This document shows positions 1 to 18,435 of a DNA stretch of 64,000 bases, in pieces. The notes beneath the pieces are model-generated. The model ran no database searches, had not been told where the DNA came from, and was given only the letters and a program-made list of their open reading frames with translations. A program made the translations under genes and the position numbers. This DNA is from Rutidosis leptorrhynchoides (taxonomy: Eukaryota > Streptophyta > Magnoliopsida > Asterales > Asteraceae). The first letter of the stretch is position 1, and each line of letters opens with the position of its first letter. The DNA is taken from NCBI RefSeq assembly GCF_046630445.1, contig NC_092339.1:80499501-80563500 (forward strand), read 5' to 3'.

Positions 1-677
1 ATCTTCCGTTAATATGCGTTTTTAAAATATTTCGTTTAGGTAATTCACGCACCCGCTTTTAAACTCGAGGTACTAAAGTCGCCAAAGGGTCAAACTAGTG
101 ACTAGGTCAACTAGTCAAACACTTTCTCCTCCACTCACTCATTCACCTCCTCTTTCTTCTTTTGATACTTCCAAATCCTCTCAACTCTCAAACAAAGATT
201 CATCATCTATTCAAGATCTAGCAAGCATCAACTCAAACAAATTACATATTTGGAATCCTTGCATCTTCCTCTTCGAATCCATACCAACTTCATCTCGTTT
301 GGGTAACTTTCTAAAAACACTTAATTTCTTGTTCTTGATCTTTAAAACTTAAAAGTGTGTTAATTAGTGTCTATGGCTCAAGTCTAACATGAATATGTGA
401 TTTATATGCTCGATCTTGTTGTTTTGAGTAACTAGCATGAACTTGACAAATGAGTGTGTTTGATCTTGAGATTTGGTTGCTTAAATGTTGTTAGATATTA
501 AAAGTGCATGTATTAAATGTGTTACTAGCATCACTAGCTTCAATTTGATGTATAGGTTGACTTAGAAAGACTCCATAAACTTAATTGCTAAATTTGTGAT
601 TTTGAGTTAGGGTTTGAAATAAGTAAAATGAACTTTTGATGCATTGAATGCTTTGCAATGTTATTTGTAAGTGTTTA
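1..677 (+). mobile_element. Ty3/gypsy element, 5' LTR, left part
   Basis: This stretch matches 21296 onward nearly base for base; 21296 lies inside the 3' LTR of the same element, about 70 bases after its TGTAAC start, so the LTR begins just outside the window. It stops at 677, where LARD1 inserted, and resumes at 12237. The flanking GTTTA (673-677 and 12232-12236) is the 5-bp target duplication of that insertion. An 84-residue reading frame here also occurs in the 3' LTR, but only because the two LTRs are copies of each other. Confidence 0.9.
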
Positions 678-1937
678 TGTAGTGATCCGTCCTAATCCAT
701 CTGATGAAGTCTTCAACAGTTGGTCCCATTGCGAGTTTCTGACCTCTATATGCCATGAACGACTCCATGTAATATGAGCAAATGCAGATCGGAAGATTTC
801 TTTCGTACCTGAGAATAAACATGATTTAAAGTGTCAACCAAAAGGTTGGTGAGTTCATAGGTTTATCATAAAACAATAAAATTCATCATTTTGATAGACC
901 ATAAGATTTAAATGCTGCATGGTACAAATGGGCCCGAATCCTATACCCACCTGTAATGTACATGCGATATCTTTTAAATACAGTACACCTTTCTCGTATA
1001 CGAAATCATCTTTCATAAATCTTAGTAACCGTACACATATCTTGTGCACAAAAATAACATACACATAACCTGTGTATAAAATCATTCTCTCGATACATAA
1101 CATTCACTTTTCATTGCTTTCATAGCTTGGCTTGGTAACCGACCTTAACATATAATGCGCATAATAATATCCCCAAAATAGAACAACTCGTCTGTATAAT
1201 AATCATATAAACTTCGAAGTACTAAACACCACGCCCACTAGCCCTTCCGTCTAGTAAACATTCTGGGTGGGGGTGTTAAACCCGGTAGCTACCTTTAGGA
1301 TTCGCGTGAATTAGGGCCATACCCGATTCTAATTCTTAGGTTACCAAGCAATAATAATCAGGGGAAAATATTCATAACAATTAGTGGCAATTATCACGTC
1401 CAACTAATTCAATAATAATTCACAGAACTTCTGTCTGCATAATAATTCATTCGAGGAATGTTTTGTTTGTGTCTATCTCGTCAAACATTTATAAAAGCAT
1501 TTCATGTATTCTCAGTTCAAAATATATTTCAAAAGCATTTAATAAAGTAGTTATAAAAACATCGCATGTATTCTCAGTCTCAAAAATGTAAAGAGTAAAA
1601 GGGAGCAAATGAACTCACCATACTGTATTTTGTAGTAAAAATACATAGGACGACAATTGAACAACATAGGGTTGGACTCAGATTCACGAACCTAAATCAT
1701 TTATGTATATTAATACATATAATCGAAATCAAACAATTTATATATATTTAGTTATGTATTAAGATTTACTATTTATATATATGATTCAATTTAAAATATA
1801 TATTTATATTATTTGTAACTTAATTATAATAACATTTTATTAAAACGAAATAGTATTCAATATTAATATAGATGTATAATATATTTTTACATAAATGTCC
1901 TTTATTTATTAAAGTAATATTTTTAATACTAAAATAG

Positions 1938-2300
<363 letters not shown>

Positions 2301-4432
2301 ACCTAAACTAAATTATATGACTTGTGTGGACTCAACATATTTCGGCCCAACAGAACAATGGAAACTCTCAGCCCAATACAAAACATAGATTGGGATCTCG
2401 GCCCATCATACCACAAGTAACGGCTTAAAAAAAATACAGGAACATGGCATCCCCATAGCAAGCCCAATTAAACAATTCAATCATATTTGGTTCAAATCCC
2501 TGTCTAAAATCTATTTCAGGTATCAAGTGGGGAACAATAGGTAGGGTTTGTCTGGGAATAAAAACACCAACGCATCCATCATGATAATTATCATCACTTT
2601 TTCATCATGCTCGATTATTATAAACACATAAGATCATCATCATTCATTATTACTTTAACCGAAAGAAACAGATGAGTTTGAACACCATTACATCATTCTC
2701 TCATCATAATCACTATCATCAACCACACTTAATCCCAGGAACAGTAGCAGCGAGGATAAACGAAGCAGGAACAGGATGAAAACAGAAGAAGAAACTGTTT
2801 TTTTAGCGTTAGATTATGATTATACACGCTGCAACAAGTAAGGGTGTTCGATGGTTTTGGGTATTCACTAGATGAACAGAAAAGGAAAAATAAAAAGTGG
2901 TTTGAAAGGTGGTTCATGAGGGAGTGTTTGTTGGATGGTTTATCGAAGGTGGTGAAGGTGATTTTGAAATGAAGGTGTGGAGTGAAGATGGTGGCCGATA
3001 GGATTCATGATGATGGTGGCTGTTTATTTGATAGAAAACATAAATATTGAACAGGGTGGCCGACGTGATGATGGAGGAAAAGTTGTTATGGTGGTCGATA
3101 GGTGATGTTAGGGTGGTGAGGTTTGGTTCGAACCAGAATAGTAGCCTTCTTTGGGTCGTGTGGGTTAGTCACCGGTTGTCAATGGTGGTGGGTGTAAGGT
3201 GATTAGATGGTGAATGGTGTTGTGGTAGAGATTTTGTGATGGTGTTCGAAATAGAAAGGAACAGAAAGAATAGACATAAAAATAGGTTTGTGTTGTACGA
3301 AGGTGGTGTTGATTATGGGGATTGTGAGGTAGTGGTTATGATGGCTAATCGACAGAACATATACATGGGTTATTTGGAGTGGTGTTTGATTCGACCCCGT
3401 ATATAAACAAGGGATGATGATTATAATGAACCGAAAAATAGAACCTAATAAACGATGTTGATTGTGGTGGGTTTATTTGATAACAACAATAGTCATCGAT
3501 GGTTGTGAAGGTTAGGGTGGTGATTTATGGTGGAGTGGGTTTATGAAGATTATGGTGGTCTAGCCAAAGGTGGTGATCGATGTGGGGATTCTCGGATGAT
3601 GGTGGTGGCTGTTTATGGTGTAGTAATTAACTGTAAATGGGTTTTTATCATGTAATATGCATTTGTAATTGTATGATCTATATTATAAATGTATATATAA
3701 CAGAACTCGTTTACAGCTCACAAGTGGAAAACAATTTTTTTTAGTGGAAGAGTAAAACAAATAAAAAAACAGGAATCCAATATTATTAATAATATAATAA
3801 TAATTATATAATCAAATGAATTTTAAAACGTGTATATCAGATAATAATTCTACCGACGGTTTTAACGGACTATTATATCGTGCCCCGTTGTTCACTCAGT
3901 GGCGAATAAAAAGTCTTCAGAAAAATTCCATATTTTTATAATAATTATCTTTATTTATTTCAGTCACTATGGTATAATATTCGATCATCAATTTATTAAA
4001 TAAAAATTACATCAACTGTCCCTCTCAATTTTGAGTAAAATATAAAAAGTGTTAAAATTTAATAACTAGATTCTAAATACATTTTTAGTAAGCCAAAAAT
4101 TTATAGAACTCATTTTCGGATCACCATTTATTTTAAAATCATATAAGTTCGAATTAAACTTCTCAAAATAATAATCAAAACGTCAAACGAGTATTACAAT
4201 CATTAAATAATTATATTTAATATCCTCTATACATATATTTTTATATATTTTTATATGTATACACATTTATTTACAAATAATAGTTCGTGAATCGTCGAGA
4301 ACAGTCGAAGGTCAATTGAATATATGAAACAGTTCCAACTTTTTGAGACTCAACCCTACAGACTTTGCTTATCGTATCGAAATCATATAAAGATTAAGTT
4401 TAAATTTAGTCGAAAATTCCCGGGTCATCACA

Positions 4433-4468
4433 GTACCTACCCGTTAAAGAAATTTCGTCCCGAAATTT
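4433..4468 (-). other. LARD1 polypurine tract region
   Basis: Reverse complement of a purine-rich tract (gggacgaaatttctttaacg) immediately inside the 3' LTR. It closely resembles the tract at 34381-34416 (LARD2), 60990-61026 (LARD3) and, more loosely, 21193-21227 of the autonomous gypsy element, and it fixes the element's orientation. Confidence 0.85.
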
Positions 4469-4873
4469 GAGTGAGGTCGTCATGGCTAACAATAAATATG
4501 TTTTTCTGACGAATATGAGCTGATAAATAGAGTTTTATCATTATTGAATAATACAGATAAAATAATTCGATTATTCGAAGAGCACGAATGAAGCTATCAC
4601 AAAAAAATGAAATGAATAAATGAAGTTTCGTTTTAACTTTTGGAGTTGCCTTGGTTGAATTCCGGAATTTAAGGGATTTGAAAGAAAATCTTGGAAATCT
4701 ATAAGACCTGATTCTTCGGCGAATAAGGAAATTAAGATCTCTCTAATTAAATACAGTGACCTGCTTCGGTTACTTTGTCTGATATTTCCATTATAAATTA
4801 AACTCTCCCGTTCCATTATTCTCACCATTCCTATACTTTCCTTCTTGTTTCATACATCCAAAGGATTCTGAAA

Positions 4874-5038
4874 ATGCTTAATCCAGTTCTGATCATTGTC
4901 CTCATCCTTACTATCATTCTCCTTTTCCAACTTCCACCAGAGGAATCTGCTGTCTTCTACTTCGCCCTTGGGATTATAATGTTTTTAATTCTCCCGTGTC
5001 TTTATGTTGCAATAAACATTGATATACACGGTTTGTAA
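4874..5038 (+). CDS. small two-helix membrane protein ORF, antisense within LARD1
   Basis: A 54-residue ORF on the strand opposite to LARD1. It shows a hydrophobic helix (about residues 5-18), a polar loop with LPPEES (about 20-25), a second hydrophobic helix (about 28-46), and the tail IDIHGL before the stop. The end of the minus-strand frame 33801-34109 in LARD2, antisense there too, has the same layout, loop and tail. Between the copies many differences fall in third codon positions (the two prolines, the first glutamate and glycine codons all differ silently), which suggests selection on the protein. I do not recognise the family. Extra antisense ORFs are known in some plant Ty3/gypsy elements (for example Grande), but this is not obviously one of those. 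Confidence 0.5.
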   Translation: MLNPVLIIVLILTIILLFQLPPEESAVFYFALGIIMFLILPCLYVAINIDIHGL

Positions 5039-5683
5039 TTTATGTGTTGTTATCAGGCTTTATATTCTCCCTTATATTTCAAAACTCTATGCTTTTGTTT
5101 TCACTTCCCGACTTCAAGTCAAGCGAATAATGGTCCAGAATTTATAGATATAGAGTTTCGAATGATTATAATGTTCTAAGCAGGAAGGAACGTAGCACAA
5201 TTTGATTTTCAAATTTATCAACATCACGGAAGATAGAACCATCAAGAATACATTTTCTTGATTTGTTCAGGAGTTAAGTAGAATGAAAGAGTTATGTAAC
5301 AGGGCACATGATGACGTTATGATCTGTGAATCATCACGTCCCATTAGAAACTCAGCATGACTTACTGTAATATAATCACGTTGATCAAGTGTCATTATAT
5401 TATACTAACTCATGCATCAGTTCCCAACATTACTTCAATAACATTTATATTTTAAGCTCGAAAGTTTACAAAATATAGGAACTGACAGTTTCTATATGAT
5501 GTAACACTGATAGTACGAAGAGATTAATGATTTCAGATAAGAATAGTTATGAAAATATCTTCAGAAATATGAAGGATATTTATAATGAAAGATACGATGA
5601 TATCTTGGAATTTCTAATATCGGAGGATGGTGAAGAAAATGTGTCTGTAAGAGTTTGGAGTCAGAAGCAAGTTATTCCCTAAA

Positions 5684-5887
5684 GATTTCATCCGAAACAG
5701 AATCATCAGGATTCTTAATGTACAAGTTTAGTCCTTGTGATTTGTTCAGAGACTCCTTCGTAGTTTGCTCAATCAGTTTTTCAGTTTCAAACTTTTTCTG
5801 AGCTTTGCCAACATACAATTCTTTATCATCAACTTTTGGCTGTTGAGGTCGTTTACAGTTTTTGTTGCTTCATTCAACATTTTCAAA
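5684..5887 (-). pseudogene. captured poly(A)-binding protein fragment (LARD1 copy)
   Basis: Read on the minus strand this matches the end of RRM3, the linker and the start of RRM4 of plant cytoplasmic poly(A)-binding proteins: an alanine/valine-rich helix ending in LN, then the linker ending KSQGLNLYIKN with DDSVSDE after it. A one-base deletion in the codon run after the LN segment shifts the frame; LARD3 has the same deletion and LARD2 does not. It lies in the sense orientation of the element. It is a fragment only and cannot bind RNA as a complete RRM. Confidence 0.75.
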
Positions 5888-5963
5888 ATTCAGAGCATTA
5901 ATTTGCAGACTGGGTGCTTTTCAGAATTTCAAAATTGGAATTCGTAAATCCAGGAGATAGAAG

Positions 5964-5964
<1 letters not shown>

Positions 5965-6036
<72 letters not shown>
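5965..6036. repeat. (TA)n microsatellite
   Basis: Pure TA run in the LARD1 centre. The Tyr-Ile repeat frame over it is an artefact. Confidence 0.98.
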
Positions 6037-6038
<2 letters not shown>

Positions 6039-6209
6039 TTGTTGTCGTATAATCGCTGAGAATTTCGAGATTATCGATTGATGCCTTCCGGTACTTGGTA
6101 TGGTAATTATCGTTACAAGATACCAATGACTTCATGATAAGACTTCAATTGATAAATATATGGAGTTCATGATAAGACTTCAATAGATAAATATATTGAT
6201 TTGTCGTAG

Positions 6210-6398
6210 AGATTTGAACCAAGGAGCAACGAGGTTGCTGGTACGTCTGCTGGTAATATAGTGGAATATAAAAGAATTCTCCGGTATCAAAAGGGTGATC
6301 GTATATATCAGGATTATAGTAAGGCTACTTCAAATGAAAAGTCGAAGTTGACTTGCTGGAGCTGTGACAAAATTGGCTACTTTGAAAAGGGATCGTAA
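6210..6398 (+). CDS. degenerate zinc-knuckle-like ORF, antisense within LARD1
   Basis: A 62-residue frame on the strand opposite to the element. It contains EVAGTSAGNIVEYK and ends with CWSCDKIGYFEKGS, which has the spacing of a gag CCHC knuckle with the His changed to Tyr and the last Cys lost. LARD2 has the counterpart on its antisense strand at about 32400-32600, with NEVVGTSADNVVECK and CWSC preserved but further frame damage. It could be an inverted remnant of another element's gag; no start codon supports expression. Confidence 0.35.
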   Translation, partial: RFEPRSNEVAGTSAGNIVEYKRILRYQKGDRIYQDYSKATSNEKSKLTCWSCDKIGYFEKGS

Positions 6399-7629
6399 AG
6401 TTATTTTTGCTAATAAATGCAAAAGGATCTGACGCGGCTACGTGTTAAACTTTTACTCAGTTGCCGAGAGTTTCTCAGGTGCAATACTACATATATAAAT
6501 CTTTCCTTCCGTAGATGAAGTGCGGTTGGTTCATCCTCTCGATTGAGGTGTTTTCAAGAATCATGAAAGGTTTGAATGCAGATTGTAATCGTCAAGATAA
6601 AATGAGGTTTAAGATGAAATCAAGTGGCAAATTTGAAGAATTGTTTAGTTTCATATGTTATAATCAATATTTTAATTTATTTTAATTGTCCAATGTCGGC
6701 AGTCCACAGTTGATAGTCCACAGTTAACAGTCCAATAATTCATATATAGCTTAATATATAATATTCGAATTAATTAATACGTTTCGTGACCCGTGTACAT
6801 GTCTCAGACTCAATCACAACTCAAACTATATATATTATTGTAGAATCAACCTCAACCCTGTATAGCTAACTCCAGCATTACTGCATATAGAGTGTCTATG
6901 GTTATTCTAAATAATATATATAGATGCGTCGATATGATATGTCAAAACCTTGTATAAGTGTCCCGATATTTAAAGTGCGTAAAATAAATAACAGAAATTA
7001 AATGATGATAAATAAAATTGCGAGAATATAAATTGCGATAAATAAATTGCGATAAATAAAATGTAATACGAAATTAACAGTTAGCTAGGAACAGTTAGCT
7101 AGGATTTTGTTAGCGTGAATTCTTAACAAAATTTCTCATAGTTAATTTGTTGGTTTCTAACAAATTTTTATTTTGTCCAATGTTTTCTTCTTTATGCCAC
7201 TTGTTGGATTCTGATAAGTCAAAATCCAAATATGAAATTGAATGAAAATGGTTATCCTGTGGTGAACGGATTCGTATATCGGTAGATGTAAGTAGGATAG
7301 TAAATGACTATTGAATCAGATTCGAAGAATGTACAGTGTAACTTATTAATGTGAAATCTAAATATTCCTCGGGTATTACCTACCCGTTAAAATATTTTCA
7401 CCATTAATAGTTTGTACAAAAGAATTTTTAATTACAATCTTTATGAAAACATATATACATATATATATTTTCTTCAGATGTAATCATGAATTTTAATGAG
7501 TCAATATGATATTAATCTCATTTGATTTACCATTAGAACATGAATATATAATCTCTAAAACATTAGAGATTACATAATCGCCATGTCGAATGAAGATAAA
7601 TGATGTAGAACGATACGTAGAATGATGAT

Positions 7630-8137
7630 TATACTCGAGGTATAGAATGAGATGTTGAGGTTTGTGCTGCAGATTTTGTTGTTGATGGTACTGGTGTTAC
7701 CGGTTCTGTTGTTGAAGCTGGTAGGTTTTGCACCACGTTTTCCAGATTGATTATTCGATCGCGAAGTTCGTTGACATCTTCCATTATTTCGGGATGATTG
7801 TCGGTCGGAATGAGCGGATGAATAAGGTTTAGAATTTGAGATAATATGTAATCATGACGAGGTACTCTGGAAATGAGAGAGAAAATGGTGTTTCAGATAG
7901 ATTCGCCGGTAAGTGCTTCGGGTTCTTCACCAAGAGGTAAATTCGGTTGATGGAAGGGATCGCCTTCTTATATTCTTCATTGATTAAGTCGATTACGAAC
8001 CCATCCCCAATTCATCCAAAATAGATGATAACTGATTGGTTGATTCATTCCGGTGATGCTGCTTCGGAGCTTAGGTGAACAACCATGTCGGAATGGCTGT
8101 CGGATTTCGAAGAACTTGAACTAGTGGCGAGTTCCAT
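7630..8137 (-). pseudogene. gag-like leader ORF of LARD1 (broken)
   Basis: Starts at the ATG at 8137 (minus), about 415 bases inside the primer-binding site, in the place of gag. It parallels frames in LARD2 (30733-31317) and LARD3 (62732-63304): a Ser-rich N-terminus beginning MELATSSS, a conserved HHLFW-type segment, a GEEPEALTGE segment, a helical region that could form a coiled coil (NELR...LEN), and a Pro/Thr/Ala-rich tail. This copy has a frameshift after the Ser-rich part and a stop just before NTIFSLIS, the same stop position as in LARD2. Function unknown; a degenerate nucleocapsid-like leader is one guess. Confidence 0.55.
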
Positions 8138-8552
8138 TTTGTACGATTGAGTAAAGGGTTTATTGATATGAAATGATTTCTGGCTATCGGGTGGTATCCT
8201 AATTATATAGAATATCTATATATAGAACAAAATATTTCGTAGATTACGGAGGAATTTACGGATTATGCCAGGCAAAGTTTACAGTAACAAATATGCTAAG
8301 ATATGAATTAGCAGATACGCTAAGATATGAATTTTGTCTATACACTTTTCATGCAATCAATGCAGTAAGATGTGTTTAGACTAAGAATAATAAGCAAGTG
8401 ATTCCCTAAGAATGATAAGCAGGTAATTTTCGACACGAAATGATAAGCAAAACTTTTGACATGTAGACACGGTCGAAGTCCAGACTCACTAATGCATCTG
8501 AACAATTATCAGTTAGACACACTAATGCAAGACCTGGTTCGCTAAGAATACC

Positions 8553-8564
8553 GCTCTGATACCA
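8553..8564 (-). other. LARD1 primer-binding site
   Basis: gctctgatacca, the reverse complement of the tRNA-iMet-type site, two bases from the LTR edge at 8567. Confidence 0.9.
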
Positions 8565-8566
8565 CC

Positions 8567-12231
<3,665 letters not shown>

Positions 12232-12236
12232 GTTTA

Positions 12237-13856
12237 GTTGTATTGTATGCGTAATTACCTATGAAATGGCATATCATATGTGTGCATTTAATTCCCGAAT
12301 CATCAAAGTGCATTTATGAAATTGAAAGCATTTATGGTGAACATTTAATGAACTTTCAACTTGGATTTGATTATTGTAAATGATGATTTTGGTTAATGAA
12401 ATGTGTTTAGTTGTATTCCTCGTTAAATTACCTTTCCAACGATGTATGGCATGCGTTTTGAATGTTTTCGGTTCATGAGTTATGTTAAATTGAAGTTTGG
12501 TTCGAGACTTAACAAAAATGCAGCAAACATCACTTTTTCCAGTAAAGCGTGCCGCGCAAATGTAAAGGCACATATGTTTAGCCCCTGTAATGGTGCCTAA
12601 CCTGATTCCACGCTATAATGCGCGCCTCGCACTCTAATGCGCACCGCGCATTCCCCCAGGCCAATTTTACTTCGTGTTTTGTTTTTCACAAATTCTTTCC
12701 CGCTTAACCGCAACTCCGATTAACATGAAATTTGGCTAACATGCTCATATATAATTTCTCATCATGGAAAAATTGTCGGATACCCGACCTGACCCCGTTG
12801 ACTATGACTTTGACCAAATTTGACTTTTAGTCAAACCTAACCAAATACTTATGCAATCATTTTAGCTTGCTTTTATACTTGTATCTTGCATGAAACTTGA
12901 CAACGTGATTCACATGCTATATAATCGAGTCGTAATGAGCCATAGGACTAATTGAACACTTTGACCAACTTCATGCTTACCGATATTGATACAACCTATT
13001 GTTTAGGTCGAGACTAGCATTCTTTCTTGCACACGTTTACTTTGTGAAGTACATTTACATTCGTGCACTCAAGGTGAGATCATAGTCTCACTTGATCATA
13101 GTCTCACTTTTACTCTTTTATACTTACATTGGGATGAGAAAATATAAACGTTTCATTTTACAAAGTGAACAAAAGTACGAAAACAAACATTCTACGTATG
13201 AGTTAGAACAAAAATGCCTCAATTCGATTATCATTAGTTACACTTGCCGGGTGTAAGCGAGAACTTATGTTATATGGCCATATGGGTTTGACAAACCCTC
13301 ATTCGGACGGTTCGCTACCGTTATACGGATGAAATATATTTTCGAGAATAAGTGTAGGTTCTAACACTATGTGTATGGGGTAACGTTAGTTAAGCCTTGA
13401 TAATTGGGTGCTCGTGATAACAAATTTTAGAATGGTTTACTATTATTTCAACGTTATAAATCTTGTGGTTCAATTTACTTACTTACGTACTCACTTACTA
13501 AACCTATGATTTCACCAACGTTTTCGTTGACAGATTTTCTATGTTTTTCTCAGGTCCTTGAACGATATGTGTTACATGCTTCCGCTCACTATTTTGATAC
13601 TTGCTTGGATGTCGAGTATACATGCATACATGGAGTGTCTTTTGGCTTTACATTAAATTGTGTCGCATAGGTTTCATTTGTACTTAAAACATTGTAACGT
13701 AACTAGTTGTCGAACTAATTTTGTAAACTTGAAACATCATTACATTTGAAATGAATACGATATATTTTTGGTCAAACGTCATTTTAAAGACTTATGACCA
13801 TGTAATGGGACCTAAGTAGACGGCGCCGTCAATGAGGATTTTGTCGGGTCGCTACA
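12237..13856 (+). mobile_element. Ty3/gypsy element, 5' LTR, right part
   Basis: Continues the LTR interrupted at 677; it aligns with 21950-23551 and ends GGTCGCTACA. Compared with the 3' LTR it lacks a 19-base stretch near 12555 that contains a GCGC-rich motif, and it has a short duplicated tract around 13085-13105. Confidence 0.9.
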
Positions 13857-13858
13857 GA

Positions 13859-13870
13859 TGGTATTAGAGC
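13859..13870 (+). other. gypsy primer-binding site
   Basis: tggtattagagc, one C-to-T change from the usual tRNA-iMet site, two bases after the 5' LTR. Confidence 0.85.
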
Positions 13871-14280
13871 ATTGGTTGTAGGTATTTAGAGTTCATTGGT
13901 GTCAACCCTGAGTCATAGGGTACATTAGTGAGTCTAGACTACAACCGGCATATAGACTTGAAGTAGGATTTACGTGAATACTTGTGCATTTATACTCGAA
14001 CTCTTCTATTCATATCCAACTTCTATTCCATCTAAATCTCACGTTGCTTAATTTGATGGACACGCCACCTTGACCTTATGAAGTAATGTTAAATGAACAT
14101 GTGAATCAGGGTAATATAATTGCCGGGATTATATTACGGTGACTCACATGGAAATTTTGACATTATGACATAAAGAATTTAGGGCGAGTCAAGGAAAATT
14201 TTCTCTTTATCCTTATCCCATATCACGATTAGTATTATTGAGAATACTAATCAACGATATTATTGTGTATTGAAGGAACA

Positions 14281-15129
14281 ATGCCTCCTCGCCGAGTCCC
14301 ACGCAATGAAACTCCCAAACAAGCTCTTCAACGAATGATAGCCACCGCCGTAGATGCGGCCATGGCCGGTCACTCTTCCAACAAAAATAACAATAACAAC
14401 AACCACAACAACAGCAACAACAATGGAGCCGGTAACTCAAACGAGGGATGCTCCTACAAAGCTTTCATGGGGTGCAAACCTCATACTTTCGATGAAACCG
14501 GAGGACCGGTTGCTCTCACTCGATGGTTTGAGCAAACAGAAGCCGTTTTTAGCATAAGCGGTTGCCGGGACCAAGACAAGGTCAAATATTCCACCCATAC
14601 TTTTGCCGATATCGCTCTCACATGGTGGAATTCGTATGTACAATCGGTGAGTACCGATGAAGCCCACACTCTCTCTTGGTCCGATTTAAAAGATAAGATG
14701 ATCACTGAATACTTTTCGTGCGAAGAGACCCGAAGGCTCGAAAGTGAGCTAAGAAGTTTGAAAGCGGTCGGAAATGACCTCAACGCTTATAATCAACAGT
14801 TTTTCGAGCTAGCTCTAATGTGCCCCAACCTTGTAAATCCTGAGCCTCTACGAGTTGAACTTTACATGGATGGCCTTCCTAAGAGAATCAAACACGGGGT
14901 AATGTCATCCAAACCCGCTAACCTACAAGAAGCTTTAAAGATGATCCACCAATTGATTGAAACGGTGGATGAAATCGTAGTACCGGCACCTAAGGCCGAG
15001 GATAAATCGGGTGGCAACAAAAGAAAATGGGAAGCCTCTCAATCAAGCAACTACACCAACAACAACTTCGCCAAGAAACCCTTCACCTCGGACGGCAAGA
15101 AAAGTTATGCCGGAATCAAACCTTTTTGA
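14281..15129 (+). pseudogene. gag: Ty3/gypsy (Tekay-like) gag
   Basis: 282 residues from the ATG at 14281 (MPPRR...), preferred over the upstream in-frame ATG because homologous gags start this way. After an Asn-rich stretch the capsid domain spans about residues 60-200, with the WFE and TWWN motifs typical of plant chromovirus gags, then a basic Lys-rich tail. The frame ends at a TGA beside an A-run (15127-15136), where homologues continue into the zinc knuckles; the rest of the protein lies one frame over, so a frameshift in the homopolymer broke gag-pol. It packages element RNA in the family. Confidence 0.85.
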
Positions 15130-15925
15130 AAAAAAATGCCACAAGCATCACTCTGGTGAATGTGGCAAGCTAATTTGCCACTGGTGCTAAGGAAGTGGTC
15201 ATATGGCCAACGATTGTAGAAGTACCGCCCCCGTCGCTCGAAAGGGGCCAGATGCACCAAAGACGGTCACTTGTTACAGATGTGGCCAACAAGGTCATTT
15301 TAGAAATGCATGTCCAAAGAAGAAATCTAACCCCGATACGCGCGGCCGAGCTTTCAACATTAACACCGAGGAAGCCCGAGATGACAATGAACTAGTCACG
15401 GGTGCGTTTCTTCTCAACAATTCTTATGTCTCATGCTTATTCGATTCGGGTGCCGATAAGAGTTTTGTATCCAAGACTTTAACTCATTCTTTTAGCACTC
15501 CACCACTCCCGCTAGATACTACTTATACCATTGAAGTGGCTAACGGAAAACTATTGAGTGCCGACAAATTTTATTGGGGGTGTACGTTAAACTTAATGGG
15601 TAAAGAGTTTGAAATTGACATGATACCTATAGAACTAGGGAGCTTCGATGTAATAATTGGTATGGATTGGTTAGCCAAAACGAAATCTCACATCCTTTGT
15701 GATCTTAAAGCGATTCAAATTCCTATCGAGAATGATGAACCCTTGATTATCTATGGCGATAAGAGTTGCACCGGACTCAACCTTGTCTCGTGCCTTAAAG
15801 TTGAAAAATATCTTCGTAAAGGTTGTTTCGCGATCCTAGCCCACGTTAAGAAAGTTGAGACCGATGAGAAGCATATCGATGATGTGCCAATTGTTAGTGA
15901 CTTTTCCGATGTATTTCCCGACTAA
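15130..15925 (+). pseudogene. pol: Ty3/gypsy zinc knuckles and aspartic protease
   Basis: In the frame after the shift there is a first knuckle with a stop inside it (CHWC then stop then GSGHMANDC), an intact second knuckle CYRCGQQGHFRNAC, then the protease with its catalytic DSGAD and a later IIGMDWL motif. The segment ends with FPD and a TAA at 15923-15925, where the family normally has Glu. Roughly 25 further in-frame codons follow before the solo LTR at 16001. The protease processes the polyprotein in the family; this copy cannot make it. Confidence 0.85.
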
Positions 15926-16000
15926 TTGCCGGGTCTTCCACCTCATCGATCGGTAGAATTCCAAATCGATCTTATTCTGGGAGCCGCACCCGTAGCACGT

Positions 16001-18430
<2,430 letters not shown>

Positions 18431-18435
18431 CACAT

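Noticed and set aside
98..352. 84-residue frame found again at 21393-21647
   Set aside because: Same LTR sequence twice; Ser/Thr-rich low-complexity, no domain.
855..1103. 82-residue minus-strand frame repeated at 8745-8993
   Set aside because: Copies within the two LARD1 LTRs; no domain and close to the LTR end in U5-like sequence.
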